DNA of 64,000 bases. It comes from Pardosa pseudoannulata. Taxonomy: Eukaryota; Arthropoda; Arachnida; Araneae; Lycosidae. The DNA lies in NCBI GenBank assembly GCA_032207245.1, contig CM063502.1, forward strand, positions 139,376,673-139,440,672, in the 5' to 3' direction. The translations under genes were made by a program, and so were the position numbers. A model generated the notes under the pieces. That model had not been told where the DNA came from. It ran no database searches and worked only from the letters and a program-made list of their open reading frames with translations. Position 1 is the stretch's first letter, and each line of letters opens with the position of its first letter. Of this stretch, positions 13,908 to 26,194 are shown in pieces.

Positions 13908-13956
13908 ATTTTTTCGAATATTAAAGTATGTTTTGTCTTATAAATAGGTGTGGGCT
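13908..13956 (+). repeat. 49-bp direct repeat, left copy
   Basis: Matches 14238-14286 at 48 of 49 bases (13936 T versus 14266 A). It immediately precedes the SINE at 13957-14237. Confidence 0.93.
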
Positions 13957-14237
13957 GTGTTGGGGTAGCGCCTCGCGCTCCCACGACACACACACGACGT
14001 AATGACAGGTCCGAGGTTCGATGCCCGGGATGAGCACGGTTGATTTAGCCTTTGATCCCTTCAGTGGGTAGATGAACTGAGGACCCAGCTTGCTTGGGAA
14101 CTAAACATTCAGGGTTCAGCATAAGATTGACCACCTAACCGGAACATATGCTTCGCACTCCGGGGCCCTTGGTCACGTAAACGGAGATTGGCACCGTAGG
14201 CTCTGGCCCCCTAGGGGCTCCCAGGAGTTTAGTTTTT
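13957..14237 (+). mobile_element. tRNA-derived SINE (family C)
   Basis: GC-rich 281-bp insert in AT-rich DNA. It has an A-box-like TTGGGGTAGCGCC near its start and a consensus B box GGTTCGATGCC at 14015-14025. A CA-rich stretch between them lengthens the usual spacing. The body has no similarity to families A or B, and the end is T-rich. It is bracketed by a 49-bp direct repeat, far longer than typical SINE target duplications of roughly 8-20 bp. Confidence 0.85.
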
Positions 14238-14286
14238 ATTTTTTCGAATATTAAAGTATGTTTTGACTTATAAATAGGTGTGGGCT
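14238..14286 (+). repeat. 49-bp direct repeat, right copy
   Basis: Right-hand partner of 13908-13956, with one mismatch. Confidence 0.93.
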
Positions 14287-14699
14287 ATAAAATATTTTAA
14301 GTTTTCTAAACTATAAACTTTGTGCTAATTATGCATGTGGTTTCTGAGTTGAGTCGTAAATATCCACTAGGTATTTTCTTCTGGATCTCTTTATGTTTGT
14401 TCCTTAGAATTTCCATCAATTTTTTTCAATACAGAATAGAGTCTTAACCAGAGGAGAGTGGGACTAGTATCCTTCTCCTAATTTTGGAGATTTTTATTAT
14501 TTTTTAATTTCTATACCTTTTGTAATTTTAATCTTCTCTGTTCTAAACTTTTTATACATTTAGTGAAATATAATACAGAAGATTATGTATGGGCTATTAA
14601 ATATATATAATATTGAAATTTATGTAATTTTTAACGATGATATTATTATTAAATAGTAATATTAAATTTTATATAATGTTACAAAATTTCCTAGTTAAA

Positions 14700-14778
14700 A
14701 AATACCAAAACACAAAGTTAGTTTACTCCAGCTTGAGCACCCTCCCCCTAAAAAACAAAATTATTGTTACGGCCCTGA
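14700..14778 (-). mobile_element. hAT element end (fragment)
   Basis: GTTACGGCCCTG at 14767-14778 is an exact copy of the right terminus of hAT family 1. No matching left terminus or 8-bp duplication was found upstream, so the element appears truncated. The preceding CACCCTCCCCCTAAA does not match the family 1 interiors. Confidence 0.5.
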
Positions 14779-15185
14779 CGCAGAAGTACATTATTTTAAA
14801 AATCCATTTGCGAGGTTTAAAGATTTAAAGAGTTAAGGTAGAATATCTGTGTGAGAAAAGCTTGTAAAGATCTGCTTAAAATATTACAAAGAGCATTAAA
14901 AATGTGCTATTTTTTTAATGTGAATATATTCGCGACAATAAGAAAGATGGTTTAAAACTAAATCTATTTTTCGTTATCCTAAAGAAGTTTGCATTTTTAT
15001 TTTAAAGAAATTGTACAAGTTTAAATCATGGTTAGACAAACATTTTTATTATTTTTTCTGCATGCCTGTTATTATAATTTTGTTGGTCTTTAGATATTAA
15101 ACTACAGCTACGATTATAGTAAACAGCGTTGATCTGAAAGTGTTAAGGTAGTTGACACAATCGATTTCATTAAAACGATAAGAGC

Positions 15186-15515
15186 ATGATTTGTTTATAT
15201 TTGTTAATATTAACATATTTATAATATTTTTGACACTCTGTTATACTCAGAAATGAAAGGTTTAACGTCTAGGGCAGAGTTTTTTTAACTTGTAAGAGCT
15301 CGAGGGTCACATTGGAAATCTTATGAAAGTTTGCCCCACGTGCATTATTGGCCAAATTTTGTAAAACTCTGCAAGTAGGATACAGGTACTAGTATGGTAT
15401 TATATGTATAGTTTAATTAAACACAAAGGGTTAATCATTTTAGTTGCTTAAAACAGGTGAAAACCCAGTGTTATAAAATACATATCAGGGGCTCATGACT
15501 ATTTGTAATAAGATT
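15186..15515. repeat. tandem duplication, left unit (partial hAT end)
   Basis: Aligns with 15516-15840 at an offset of about 330 bp: both contain TTTGTTTATATTTGTTAATA, ACTCGTTATACTCAG-like sequence, CTCGAGGGTCACATTGGAAA and ATCAGGGGCTCATGACTATT. The unit includes flanking DNA plus the first 230 bp or so of the hAT-like element, so duplication followed insertion. Confidence 0.85.
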
Positions 15516-15607
15516 ACAATTTGTTTATATTTGTTAATATTAACAAATTTATAATATTTTTTTTTGCACTCCGTTATACTCAGAATGGAAATGTTTATCG
15601 TCTAGAG

Positions 15608-16395
15608 CAGAGGTTTAAAACTTGTAAGAACTCGAGGGTCACATTGGAAATCTTATGTAAGTTTGCCCCATTTGCATTATTGACCACATTTTGTAAAATT
15701 CTGCAAGTAGGATAGAGGTACCAGTATGGTTTAATATGTACAGTTTGATTAAACACAAAGGTTTAGTCATTTTAGTTGCTTAAAAAATTGAAACCTTCGT
15801 GTTATGAAATACATATCAGGGGCTCATGACTATTTGTACATTTTAAAAGTAAGAATAAACACGAGAAAGAAAGAAATTAAATTTGTCAGAGAGATTTTTA
15901 ATGTCTAAAATAAATAAAACTTTTATAACTAGTTACTTTATATGTATATAAAAGATCGAAAATAGAAATAAACAAAATTTTGTTATTCTCTAAACAAATG
16001 ACTTTTAGGATGATCCTCTTAGGATTTAGGATGATGGACTTTTAGGAACAGTGTCAGTTTGTTTGAATTAATATTAACAAAAAGAAAAAAGAGTTACCTA
16101 AAAACGAACTAAAATTAATAACGTAATCAAAATTTTAAAAAAGGATGATTTAGTCAGAGTATTGTGGGCAGTTACCTGCATCAATCAATGAATGAATGCT
16201 CGTCATCAGCACTGTCAATGCTAATTTCAGAAGATAAAGCAAGGACGAATATGCAAGATGAACTGTGTACTGAATGTCATCAAAGAAAATACTTTAGAGC
16301 TATAAAATTAGTTTTCTCAAACAGCTTTCGAGGATCGCGAAACTGGCTTCAGGGACCACATGTGGTCCCAGGGCCTCCATTTAGAAACCCCCTCG
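15608..16395 (+). mobile_element. hAT-like element, family 2
   Basis: Begins CAGAGGTTTAAAACTTG and ends near GGCCTCCATTTAGAAACCCCCTCG, whose reverse complement (CGAGGGGGTTTCTAAA) is a loose inverted partner. The flanks GTCTAGAG and GTTTAGGA agree at 5 of 8 bases, with only transitions differing. The ACCACATGTGGT palindrome lies near the right end. A forward frame (16164-16400, 78 codons) crosses the right part but shows no transposase motif that I can recognise. The middle is shared with 11467-12230. Exact ends are uncertain. Confidence 0.6.
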
Positions 16396-17477
16396 TTTAG
16401 GAGAATCAGAATAACAAATATAATTTATTATTCATTATTGAGAAAAATTCAGGTTTCAGATTGAGTTTGCTTCTGAAATTCTTTATCGGTATAATGAAAA
16501 TCAAGAAAAGAAGGATTAAACTATTAAATTACAAAATTTAAATTATTTATAGAAAACTAAATGTAATGTCATAGAAACAGACGTGATAAAAAATATATTA
16601 TTGAATTTTCTTGATATCTCAGACTAAATTCTAGATAAAAACAGATGAGTAAAAGAAGATACTCAAAAATTATAATATAATGCAGAGAATACAGGTAGAG
16701 GAGAAAGTATATAGACTCTTACTAGAACACACAAAAAGAATAGGATGAAAAAATTCAAAGTTTAACATATAAGAATAAAAAATATGCCCTTCCCTAGATA
16801 CGTGTTTTACTTCATCTTTTTCACTTCAACCTCTGTAAAAAAAAAGCCCCGAATTCCACCAAATTCAGGTGATGTACGAAATGTAAAAATATTTCTGATT
16901 TTATAAAGCATAAATAAAATAGAATTTATGCACAGCAAGACCCGTGTAATGTAATTCCAAAAATCCGCCTGGTAAAATTTTGTGTCAAGCTCTTTCCTTC
17001 ATGCCTTTTAAACTTTACAAGGGAGATAATTTTAAACGAGTGTTAATGTCCCCAAGAAAAAAAAAGAGACGTGTTTAGAGAGAACAAATGTGGTCTAGTC
17101 TAAAGTCAAGAAACTGCGTAATGCTCTTCAGCTATGGAAACCATGTGACTAACATAGTTGTGTTGATAAATAGGTTTTATTCTTTCTTATTTTTTACAAA
17201 AAAGAAAAAAAAAGATAACAATCATGTAATTTTGTTAACTCAAAAACTTGACCTGTTCTCCAAAATTTGGGCTTGTTTTCAACATTTTTAAAAATTTTTT
17301 TAACCATACTTTTGTTTACCCTAATATAAGTACATATGCGGGAGTATATTTAAAACAAATTCCCTCATCTTATCCCTAAGTAAGATTTATTTGCTGCATA
17401 GCAAAAACTAACGAGATTTGTTATAATAGATATAGGTAACATTTATTTTAACGTTTACAATTATTTAGAAATTTACT

Positions 17478-17479
<2 letters not shown>
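16396..17479. other. AT-rich DNA, no gene recognised
   Basis: Nothing with recognisable boundaries. A forward frame at 17088-17291 is of low complexity and is probably chance. Confidence 0.4.

Positions 17480-17552
<73 letters not shown>
17480..17552. repeat. (TA)n microsatellite
   Basis: About 36 uninterrupted TA units. Confidence 0.97.
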
Positions 17553-17556
<4 letters not shown>

Positions 17557-17982
17557 TTAAATATAGTTGACTTTAATTTGATGTAGGCAGTATTATATAT
17601 CTGTGTTCATCAAAGCGTTATCCCAATGTATCACTGCCACGCCATTCTTTATTTTCTCATTCACACCGAAAAGTTCGTGTTGAAATCTGATCAACAGTCT
17701 GATAAGTGCTGTAGAAGTGCTTTGTTTCCTGGCGCACTTTCTGGAGGAGTTTCGGGTGGTGTATATTTTGTTTTAATTAAAGATAAGGGGAAGAGCTTTA
17801 TCTTAGACGAATCTTTCATTTCTTTAGATTTTATGGTACCATCTTCGGCATCGGCTGATTTAAAAATAAAGTGCAGATTATTTATTTATTTATTTCAGTA
17901 AATAAAAGCAGTTAGAAATGTATGGTATATGTAGCAATCAATATTTCTCAGCATATTGTTAGGTCTCAATGTTAGTACAAGC

Positions 17983-18070
17983 TGCAGGCATAGATAGGGC
18001 GCTGTCTGTTAGTATTTGAATCCGTGGGTTTAGCGCATATTCTGTAGCTGTTCGGAATCGATTTTTAGAC
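17983..18070 (+). mobile_element. SINE family A, copy 2 (fragment)
   Basis: Retains TAGATAGGGCGC (A-box region), a degenerate B box around TATTTGAATCC and the body word TGTAGCTGTTCGGAATCG, also found in the copies at 953 and 34173. The rest of the body is missing and no target duplication is visible. Confidence 0.68.
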
Positions 18071-18402
18071 GTGAATATTAATTAAAAGTTAAATTAAGAG
18101 TTAGATTTTATTTCAGTTTTTAAAAATAAATTTCCAAGTACCGGAAGAATGAGCAACTAGATAAATTACATATTCAGATATATCTTAACAAATAAATATC
18201 ACAGGACATAAACAACTTTTTGCTTTTGTATATAAATAATTTATTATTTGGTAATTTTAAAGTGAAATATAAGGGATATTAGTATTTAAAGCACTATGTT
18301 ATAATTCTGAAATCACAGGATGGATTAAATTACTTCCAACTGAAAAATTAAATGCATTCTGTCGAGTGTATAAATTCGAATTCTACTCAACTTCATGTAA
18401 TA

Positions 18403-18690
18403 TCATTTAATAGCGAGACGGGTGCCAAAATCTTTAAGGCTTTCAGTTTGCTTTCCTAAGTTGCTCATTGAGAAATATGTGATGAAACTTTCAGATAACA
18501 GTACAATTGCACTTATGACATGGTCTATTTGTCTTTGAACTTCAGCATTTGTCTTAAGTGGGGCAAAGTGCTTTTAATTATATCTTCTGTCTGCGGAGAA
18601 CACGGGGCCATGCAGTCTTCATTTGTTTCAGGTAGTGACCCTTCTTTAAGCAAGTGTGAATCGTCTCCTTTTTATAGCTTCGGCGAGTCA
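18403..18690 (-). pseudogene. possible decayed coding sequence, family unknown
   Basis: On the reverse strand this stretch reads like protein in two successive frames. From about 18660 down to 18574 the frame gives EGSLPETNEDCMAPCSPQTE followed by DIIK. A second frame, open from 18573 to a TGA at 18403-18405 (56 codons), includes NAEVQRQIDHVISAIVLLSE. The residue composition is balanced rather than the I/K/N/F-rich translation of surrounding DNA. An in-frame stop lies further upstream of the first part, and the frame change would require at least one indel. I do not recognise the family. It could be a retrocopy, a transposon fragment or chance. Confidence 0.3.
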
Positions 18691-18699
18691 TAAAATAAA

Positions 18700-20330
18700 C
18701 CTTGTCATTAATCTTCTTGTTGTTGTGTTAAAGAATAAAAAACTTGAGCTTTACTAGAGAAGTAAACAAACTCGCAAGATGAGTACTAGTTACAAATATA
18801 TGAGAGGCAATGTTGCTCAAATTCTCAATATTAGCCACTACTGACATTAATAGTTAGAGCACTCACTCAGATTTGTGCTGCTTAAAAACATCCTGGTATT
18901 AAACGTCGACATTAGCTATATCGTTTTCTAAGAAGTTCCCAAAGGATAAAAACAAATCAGTTTATAAACCTCTGTTTTTTATCTTTGTTAACTATTCTAA
19001 CTGCAGAGAATGTACTTCATGACTGTAAAAGTATTTTGCCATAGAAACATGAGCCAATACAAGTAAACTATTTTAATATAAAAAAATTGATTTACTTTTT
19101 TTCGGTAATTTCTGCATAAGTTCTTGTTTTAAAACAACATAATCAAAAATGTTATTCTAAATACACATTTTAATACACATTGGTCGCAAAGTAATATTGA
19201 TGTAGAGAGAGCTAATCTAGTGTTCTGAGCATAGTTATAGACGTTGCAGTTGATTCCACTTCATTCTTGTGCCGAAAAATTTGAATGATGTAGCGAAGAA
19301 ATGGGAGGAGGTCTTTCAGAAGAACATAAATTGTTATATTCAGTAAATTATATTGCAATGCGTATTTCGAGGAGGGGGGAGGTCACTAAAAAGTTATCGT
19401 GATCAGTTATCAGCAGCAGTTATGCTCTCTATGCCATTGTAGGAGCTCCTGGGGAAAAAAAGTATATGTCACTTTTGCAACATTGCAAAAAATAAAACCT
19501 TATTCTAAACTTTTTGGATGTGGTAGGGACCCTGGACTGCGTACTAGTCAGTCATCTTTTAAATCTGGGCCTGGCGACTGATATATTCATCTCTATTGAA
19601 TATTCCTTCAGTTTATTGTTCTGGGTTTCTCTTCAATTGAGGTATTTGAAATGCTTATGGGAACAATTTCTGACTTTTTCGATCAAACTGTGTCGGGCTT
19701 GGGGTATGAAAACGGAAATCCGTTTTGTTTCTGCTAAGATAGTTATATCTGATGCGTTCTGATATAGTTTGTAAATTTCATTTTGATACTATATGACACC
19801 GCCTCATAATATAGATCTTTTATGAATTATCCACTTCTGACTTAAACAGATATTTTATTTCTTCAGTTCATAGGGGAAGATTCCCATAAATAAGAAGCAC
19901 AAACCTTCCTTAGTTCAAAGTGGTATTTTATCTCCTTTAGTGTTTTGTATAAAATGTCAATTATTTTACAAATAAACTCAAGATAATTCTCTAAAAACTT
20001 AAATATAATAAGTATCATCATAAATGAGAAAATTATCATAAATGAATATTGTATTATATAAAATGAAAATTATCATATATCATAAATGGGAAAATTACCC
20101 GAAGTCTCCTTAAAAAGCCCCAAAGTCCTCCAAGTCCTTAAAATTATAAATGCAACTACAAATTTAGAAATAGTTTAAATACATCAATTTATCTTTCAGA
20201 TTATAATAATTACTGGGATTGCAAGATAGGAAAGGTTAAAGGTTAAAGGTAAAAAAAATGAACATCAAGTATCTCAAAAAAGTGAATAATACAATGTAAC
20301 AAATATTTTTTTCAAGTTATAGTAGACCGG
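18700..20330. other. AT-rich DNA, no gene recognised
   Basis: Two overlapping forward frames (19399-19581 and 19514-19762) have no recognisable motif. The words GGTTAAAGGTTAAAGG near 20236 form a tiny tandem repeat. Confidence 0.35.
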
Positions 20331-20757
20331 TAACGCCATCTGCCCGTTTCTCAGTAAACTGCCGTAGACGGCTGTCAAAAGGATTTGATGAGCCCATCAG
20401 CGATTCGACAGCATTGCTTTACAAATGTCCTATTAGTGCACACGGTGGATTCCGTTGACTGTGGGGCAAAGAGCCAGGAGCGTGGAAATCTTCTCCCCAG
20501 CCTAAAGAATGATATAGCTGAACAAGGACATAACCATTGTGAAAGGTGGAATCACGTGTTGACTCCCGGCTGAAACCGACGCAAGGTCTCTTACGGAGGA
20601 AGACCCGGATATTTGGAGACTGACGGAATAGTCTGGCTATATTTATCGCACCCACATGACGGATACCCGAAACGCTTGACTCTATCGTAAGGAGAGGTAG
20701 AAAATGTGTACGCAAATTATCTGGGAGGGGGGAGTATGGCAATGGGGCAAATTAATT
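20331..20757. other. GC-richer patch of unknown origin
   Basis: Markedly richer in GC than its surroundings. The longest non-repeat open frame of the window (107 codons, reverse strand, 20419-20742) lies here, but it shows no domain, signal peptide or membrane segment that I can recognise, and forward frames are also partly open. No inverted termini or target duplication were found. It could be an exon, an unknown SINE-like element or a degraded retroelement. Confidence 0.35.
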
Positions 20758-22429
20758 TTCTTTTTCTCCTTTCGAATGTTATTATTTGTTTATGACAAAA
20801 AGTCCACCGTAGCATCACCTGAATCCGTAGACTTAGATGCCGTTTAAAGGGTAGTGAGCTCACCGGGTGCTTTTGCCAGCAGTTATTTTGGTATCACTCC
20901 ATGAAGTTATGGTATGACAGCACGACCAAAGATCAATCTTTACCGAAGCAGCAACAGCAAAGTGGTTAATTTATCGTCATGACAGTGTCACCATTGTCAC
21001 CTAGACGCATTGTACGAAGCCATTTGTTAATCAAGCATTTTATTTTTTATTTCTTCCCACCATATTCAAAACTATAGAATAAGTAAAGTATTTTTTGAGA
21101 CAGCTGAATAAAAGAGAAAAATTAACTTTTTACTATTTTGAGAATATACTTCAAAAAGTATCCTTCTTGAGTATTACACTCAACTTACATCTCAAGAGTA
21201 AATTTAAAAATTATTTTGACCGACTGACTGACAATCCAAATGATATTCTTTACCCTGAATATAAATGAAATGTCAAAAAAGTAAAAGGCCGAAAGTCAAC
21301 TTCTTAAGCAAATTTATTTTCTCCTTGGATTTCCTTAAAGGAATTCAGTGATCTCGAATTTCGTAAACGTTCTCTAAGAATTCTGCCGTCCTTTACCCTA
21401 GAGTCTCCAATATAAACTATTCATTCAGGTACATGTCATCTTTGAGCAATATTTTTGCAAAGAAACTTACCCCAAAATATTACTGTTACCATAACCGCAA
21501 AGCGTTGAATTTAAGAACTGATTTGTAAAGCAAACAAAATATATATGGTTCGAGAATAAATAAAACTAAAATTGCTTTAGTAGAAAAAATGAATTATTTG
21601 TTAATTATAAGCGATAGCATCAAATAAACATTATTGTCAGAATATGCAGATGACTGTAGATAAAGTAGAATTAGATGATCTTTTTAGTAATAATACGCAG
21701 ACATTTTCTTCATATAAAATTTTATTACTGTGCAAAAAAGTTTTTGAGGCACCATTTTGCTTACATAATTTTGCTTTAACTTATATAAATTCCGATGCTG
21801 ACTGTTTACTTTCAAATGGAATATCAATACCATTTTAAGTATTGTGATACACAAAATGTTTTCTCTTTCGTTAACAGTTGGTAGCAGAAGACTGAAAAGT
21901 TTATGTCCCAGAGGAAGAAGTGAATACAGAAACAAAATGCTTTGCATATGCTTTATTTTTTGTCTTTTTTCTACTATTATTTTCAGAACACAGTTTATAA
22001 CAAAGTAAAATGTGAATAAAATTTGTATATTTACCACCGAAATTTATTCCTTGTTTTGTTTAATTATTTAAATATACATACATTTACGGCTTCAGCCCCC
22101 CCCCCCACACACACTCACTCCATATGTTCAAAGTTTACATTAGACTCTTCGAATTCTACTAAATATGGTAAAGGCGAAGAAAATTTTTTTCCTCTATTAT
22201 CTTTAGCATCATTAAGTATTATAATTCACTACATGTTTTTCCTTCGATTTCCGTACAATAAGTGATTGATGGAGACAAACACCTATCGTTGTGGATTACA
22301 GAATGAAAGAAAGTCATAAATATATTTGTACATAGATATAATTTGGTTAATCAGAATGAACCTTAGCTATTTTCCCAAAGAAGAAAAAATTTAATCTAGA
22401 AAAAGACATTTAGGAACATAATTTTTTTC
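20758..22429. other. AT-rich DNA, no gene recognised
   Basis: Opposing short frames around 21644-22265 overlap each other and are of low complexity. A poly-C run near 22098 leads into a short CA run. Confidence 0.4.
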
Positions 22430-22467
22430 AATAATAATAATAATAATAATAATCATAATAATAATAT
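22430..22467. repeat. (AAT)n microsatellite
   Basis: About twelve AAT units with one CAT interruption near 22453. Confidence 0.95.
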
Positions 22468-23922
22468 TTAGACTATTTTTGCGTTCTGTCTCTTCATAAA
22501 AATACTTTGCAATTTTTTTTCATAGATATATTGTATAATTGAGATACATAAAAAACAATTATTTCAAGTATTTTTTAAACTGGAAGTCTGTGTTACTGGT
22601 ATTGTATATAACAATACATATTATCTGATTAATAATTCCAATAGAATTTTCGCAATGATGTGTAGACATAACTGGAAAAGTAGTTAGTAAATATTTAAAA
22701 TCATAATTCAAAAAAGTTTTATTATTATTTATGAATATAATCAGAATTTTAGGATTTAGAATTTTGAGAAATTTTTATGTTTCAAAGACTTCTAAACAGA
22801 ATGAAACCTAGTTCTACTACTCTCGTGGCATTAATTTTTTAATCCATTTAGTCTCGAATTTATTTTCATAGATTCATGTTAGTTTTCCCGCACATTTATT
22901 GTTTCCTTATTCTTTGTTTTGTATCTATAAAAATACCTTAAATACACGGAAGCTTGATTTATAGGCATATTAAATTAAACATTTAATATCTTTCACCTTA
23001 AAAAACTGTTAACAAAATTCAGTCATCAATAGCAAAAGCTGAGAAACCCTATAGAAGTCAACAAAAAGGAAAACAACTCATAACACAATTTCACATAACA
23101 AAAACGGAATATTAAATTCAAAGGATTAAATAGGGACTGAAAATCAGATTTTTTACTGCTCAACAAAGATTATAACAAAATTTAATTAACTAATAATTAT
23201 CTGCAACAAGTGCCAAGAACATGCTAAATTAAGCAAGAAATCAATATGTATATAACACTTTAATTAACAACAATTCTTGGTTTATATTCTATTAAGTCTC
23301 TTACATATTATGATATATTTCCGACGAACGACAGGATTAGACGATGAAAGGAATTTTGATGAGCGAGGGGAGGGTCGTGAAATCACTGTAACTACAGACA
23401 GTCTTACAGGTAAATGATCTGCATCAAATTCTGGGCATAGCCTGATTTCGTAGCAGCGTAAGATTATTCTGTCGAAAAATTTAATCTGTATAATCCCCCC
23501 ATAGGATTATGAATGTAAATTATGAATATGCTATGGAGAAATAGGCGTCTGCACTGAGGAAAAGCCCAAAACTGGTTTCCAAAAGAAGATCCGTTGTCAA
23601 AAACAAAACTCAGCTTTTAGCCCTCTCCCCTCAAAAATGGTGTGACGGAGTTGTTCCATGGTAGTTATGAGACAATTTACTTTGCGACGGAATTGTCCTA
23701 AAAATAAAAATTCGAAATGAAGTTAACGGTGGTATCGTCTTTTGTGGGAATTAAACAGATTTAATTTTCGGCGAAATCATTCTATCCTCAAATTCATACA
23801 TTTTATATCTCTGATTAATTTTTCTATCCAAAAAACCTATTCTAAATTTTGATTTTTGATAGAAATGGTAATAAATTATTGTTGTTTGCATGACAATGTA
23901 ATACTCATAAATTACATTGCTT

Positions 23923-23970
23923 ACAAAAATATTTTGTGTACAGTCTAACCTGTACACAAAATATTTTTGT
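23923..23970. repeat. perfect hairpin, 21-bp arms
   Basis: Arms 23923-23943 and 23950-23970 are perfect reverse complements around the 6-nt loop TCTAAC. It lies immediately before the tandem array starting at 23978. Confidence 0.92.
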
Positions 23971-23977
23971 GTACAGG

Positions 23978-25072
23978 TTCCTTTCAGAATGAAAAAAAAT
24001 TTTCTAGAATCGCAACTTTTCTTCTCTTAATGCATTTTTAATTTTTAATGAAAATAATTATGCTTTCAGACCTCAGATACGTTAACTCGGTTACTTAAAT
24101 TACATTACTGACATAAGTTTCATTGATCCGGGTTAGATTCTTGCACCTTATATCTGCAACTAATTTTCTTTCCAAATAACCTATTAAAATGTTAGCAATG
24201 TCCCAAAAAACTAAGAAGTCAATTTCTCCTCTACATTACCCATAATTTTTCTTTCGTAAGATAATACTTTGTACTTTCTAATGGTCTTCCTAAATAATAG
24301 AAATCATTTCTGGAATGATAAATATTGGTTTAATCCTGCTTTTTAAAATTTGAATGAAGAATAATTGTTCTTTGAGAGTTCTGATATGTTAATTCTTTTA
24401 CTCAGCGTACATCATTGACATAAGTTTCATTTATAAGGATTAGATTCTTGGCTCTTATATTTGCAACTAACTTTTTTTTTTTGCCAAAAATTTATTCTAA
24501 AATTTATTTTAATAAAAAATGTAAGAAACATCACATAAAATAAATTTGATTCTATCCTAATACAGTATCCTTAATTTTTCTCACACATGATACTATTTTA
24601 TGCACTGTTTAATGTTTTCCTTTGAGAATTTCTGGACTAGTAACTTTATCTTTCACCCTGCTTTTCTAAATTTTAACGAAAAATAACTGCTCTGTGGAAC
24701 CACAGATATGCTAATTCCTTTACTCAGTGTACATCACTGACATAAGTTTCATTCATCTGGTTCAGATTCTTGCACCCTAATTTTGCAACTAATTTTTTGC
24801 CTAAAAACTTATTATAAATACTATTTTTGATAAAAATGTTAGTAATGTCACAGAAAATAAATTAAATTTCATCGTAATACAATCCCTATAGTTTTTCTCG
24901 CTTATGATAATATTTTATGAAACCGTCTAATGTTTTCCTTTCTAAATGGAAAGAATTTCTGGAATCAAGACTTTTCCCTTCAAAATGCATTTTTATTTTT
25001 TAATGAAAAATAACTGTGCTTTGGGACCTCAGATATGTTAATCCGTTTACTCAGCGTACATCATTGACATAA
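23978..25072. repeat. tandem array, about 320-bp unit, three to four copies
   Basis: The word ACATAAG recurs at 24111, 24418, 24740 and 25067 (spacings 307, 322 and 327), each preceded by a CTCAG/TTCTGATA-type block and a GCATTTTTA(A/T)TTTTTAATGAA block. Units are diverged but collinear. The array stops inside a unit near 25072, where unrelated, more GC-rich sequence begins. Confidence 0.88.
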
Positions 25073-26154
25073 GCCAAGAATGCTGGGCTGCTCTTTTGGC
25101 GCTGCTCTTACATAACCCAGTTTGTGCCAGAATCCCAAAAAAGCATAGCGAAAGAGTGTTTCGATTGAAAAAAACTTGCCTCCTTTCTTCTACCCAACAA
25201 GAAAGAGACACAATACTAGAGAAAGAGGTTCACGGCAATTAAGAGTCAGCTTTTTTGTCGTTGAAACAACTTTTATTGTGTTCATTATAAAGAGAAAAAG
25301 TAAAGAAGCTTTCGGCTTGAAATATACCATATTTTCTTGCTAAATGAATGCACTGAAAGTTACCTGTTGAATCCCAATTAAGTTGAAAAGAATTTCTATT
25401 ATTGACCGATGTCACTGAATTCTACACACGTACTTATAGTAAAATGTGATAGAGAATTTTCTTTCACCACATTTTTTAAACTGTCTATTTAGGAATAAAT
25501 AAATTTCCACAATAATTTTTATCGAAATAGATCCATATCATATGCATATGGAAACATGGTTCTTTTATCACACTACACGTTGAACTTATAAAAATAGTCA
25601 ACCTAAATTTCAATTTTAAATCTTTAAATAAATTATACTGTCGAAAGATACAGGTAAGACGTAGAAAGATAAATTAATATCAAATAAAGTAAATATTTAA
25701 TAAAGTAAATATCTGAAATCATTGAAAACTTCTTCACCAGAACTACAATCTATTAAATAATAAAGCACTGAAAACTACAGGTAGTTATGTTAGTTAATTC
25801 ATATCTCCAAAAATTTAGTTCATACTTTTGACGTATATACAGACAGTCGTTTGTATTTAAGGAAAATAATTTTGGAATTATTTTCCTCCTGCTTTTCTTT
25901 AAATTTCTCACTTTGAAGCATCTACTAAAATCTTTCCTCTGTATTCGTGATTTTGGTAAAAAAGTGAACTTGACATTTTATTTTTAAAGGGACTTTTGAA
26001 TGAAAAATAATTAAAACTGAAAATTACATAAACTGAAAAATAATTAAAATGTTATATAAATGTTTTTTCCAAGGAAAGTTATCAAAATATAAAAATTGTA
26101 GTTGCAGTGATATAATCAGAATATAAAACATTATAAATCACAATCATACTATGT
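25073..26154. other. no gene recognised
   Basis: A moderately GC-rich start (25075-25260) is followed by AT-rich DNA without recognisable elements. Confidence 0.35.
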
Positions 26155-26194
26155 CGAAAACCTAATTTGTTATGTATAACAAATTAGGTTTTCG
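26155..26194. repeat. near-perfect palindrome, 19-bp arms
   Basis: Arms 26155-26173 and 26176-26194 are exact reverse complements separated by two bases. Two short direct repeats beginning AGGAATTA follow at about 26200 and 26250. Confidence 0.92.

Noticed and set aside
17015..17030. CAAGGGAGATAA motif, reminiscent of mollusc repeats
   Set aside because: A single short match cannot assign the organism. The other repeats fit an arthropod better.
23923..23970. Rho-independent terminator
   Set aside because: The hairpin is AT-rich, lacks an adjoining transcript, and the sequence is clearly eukaryotic.
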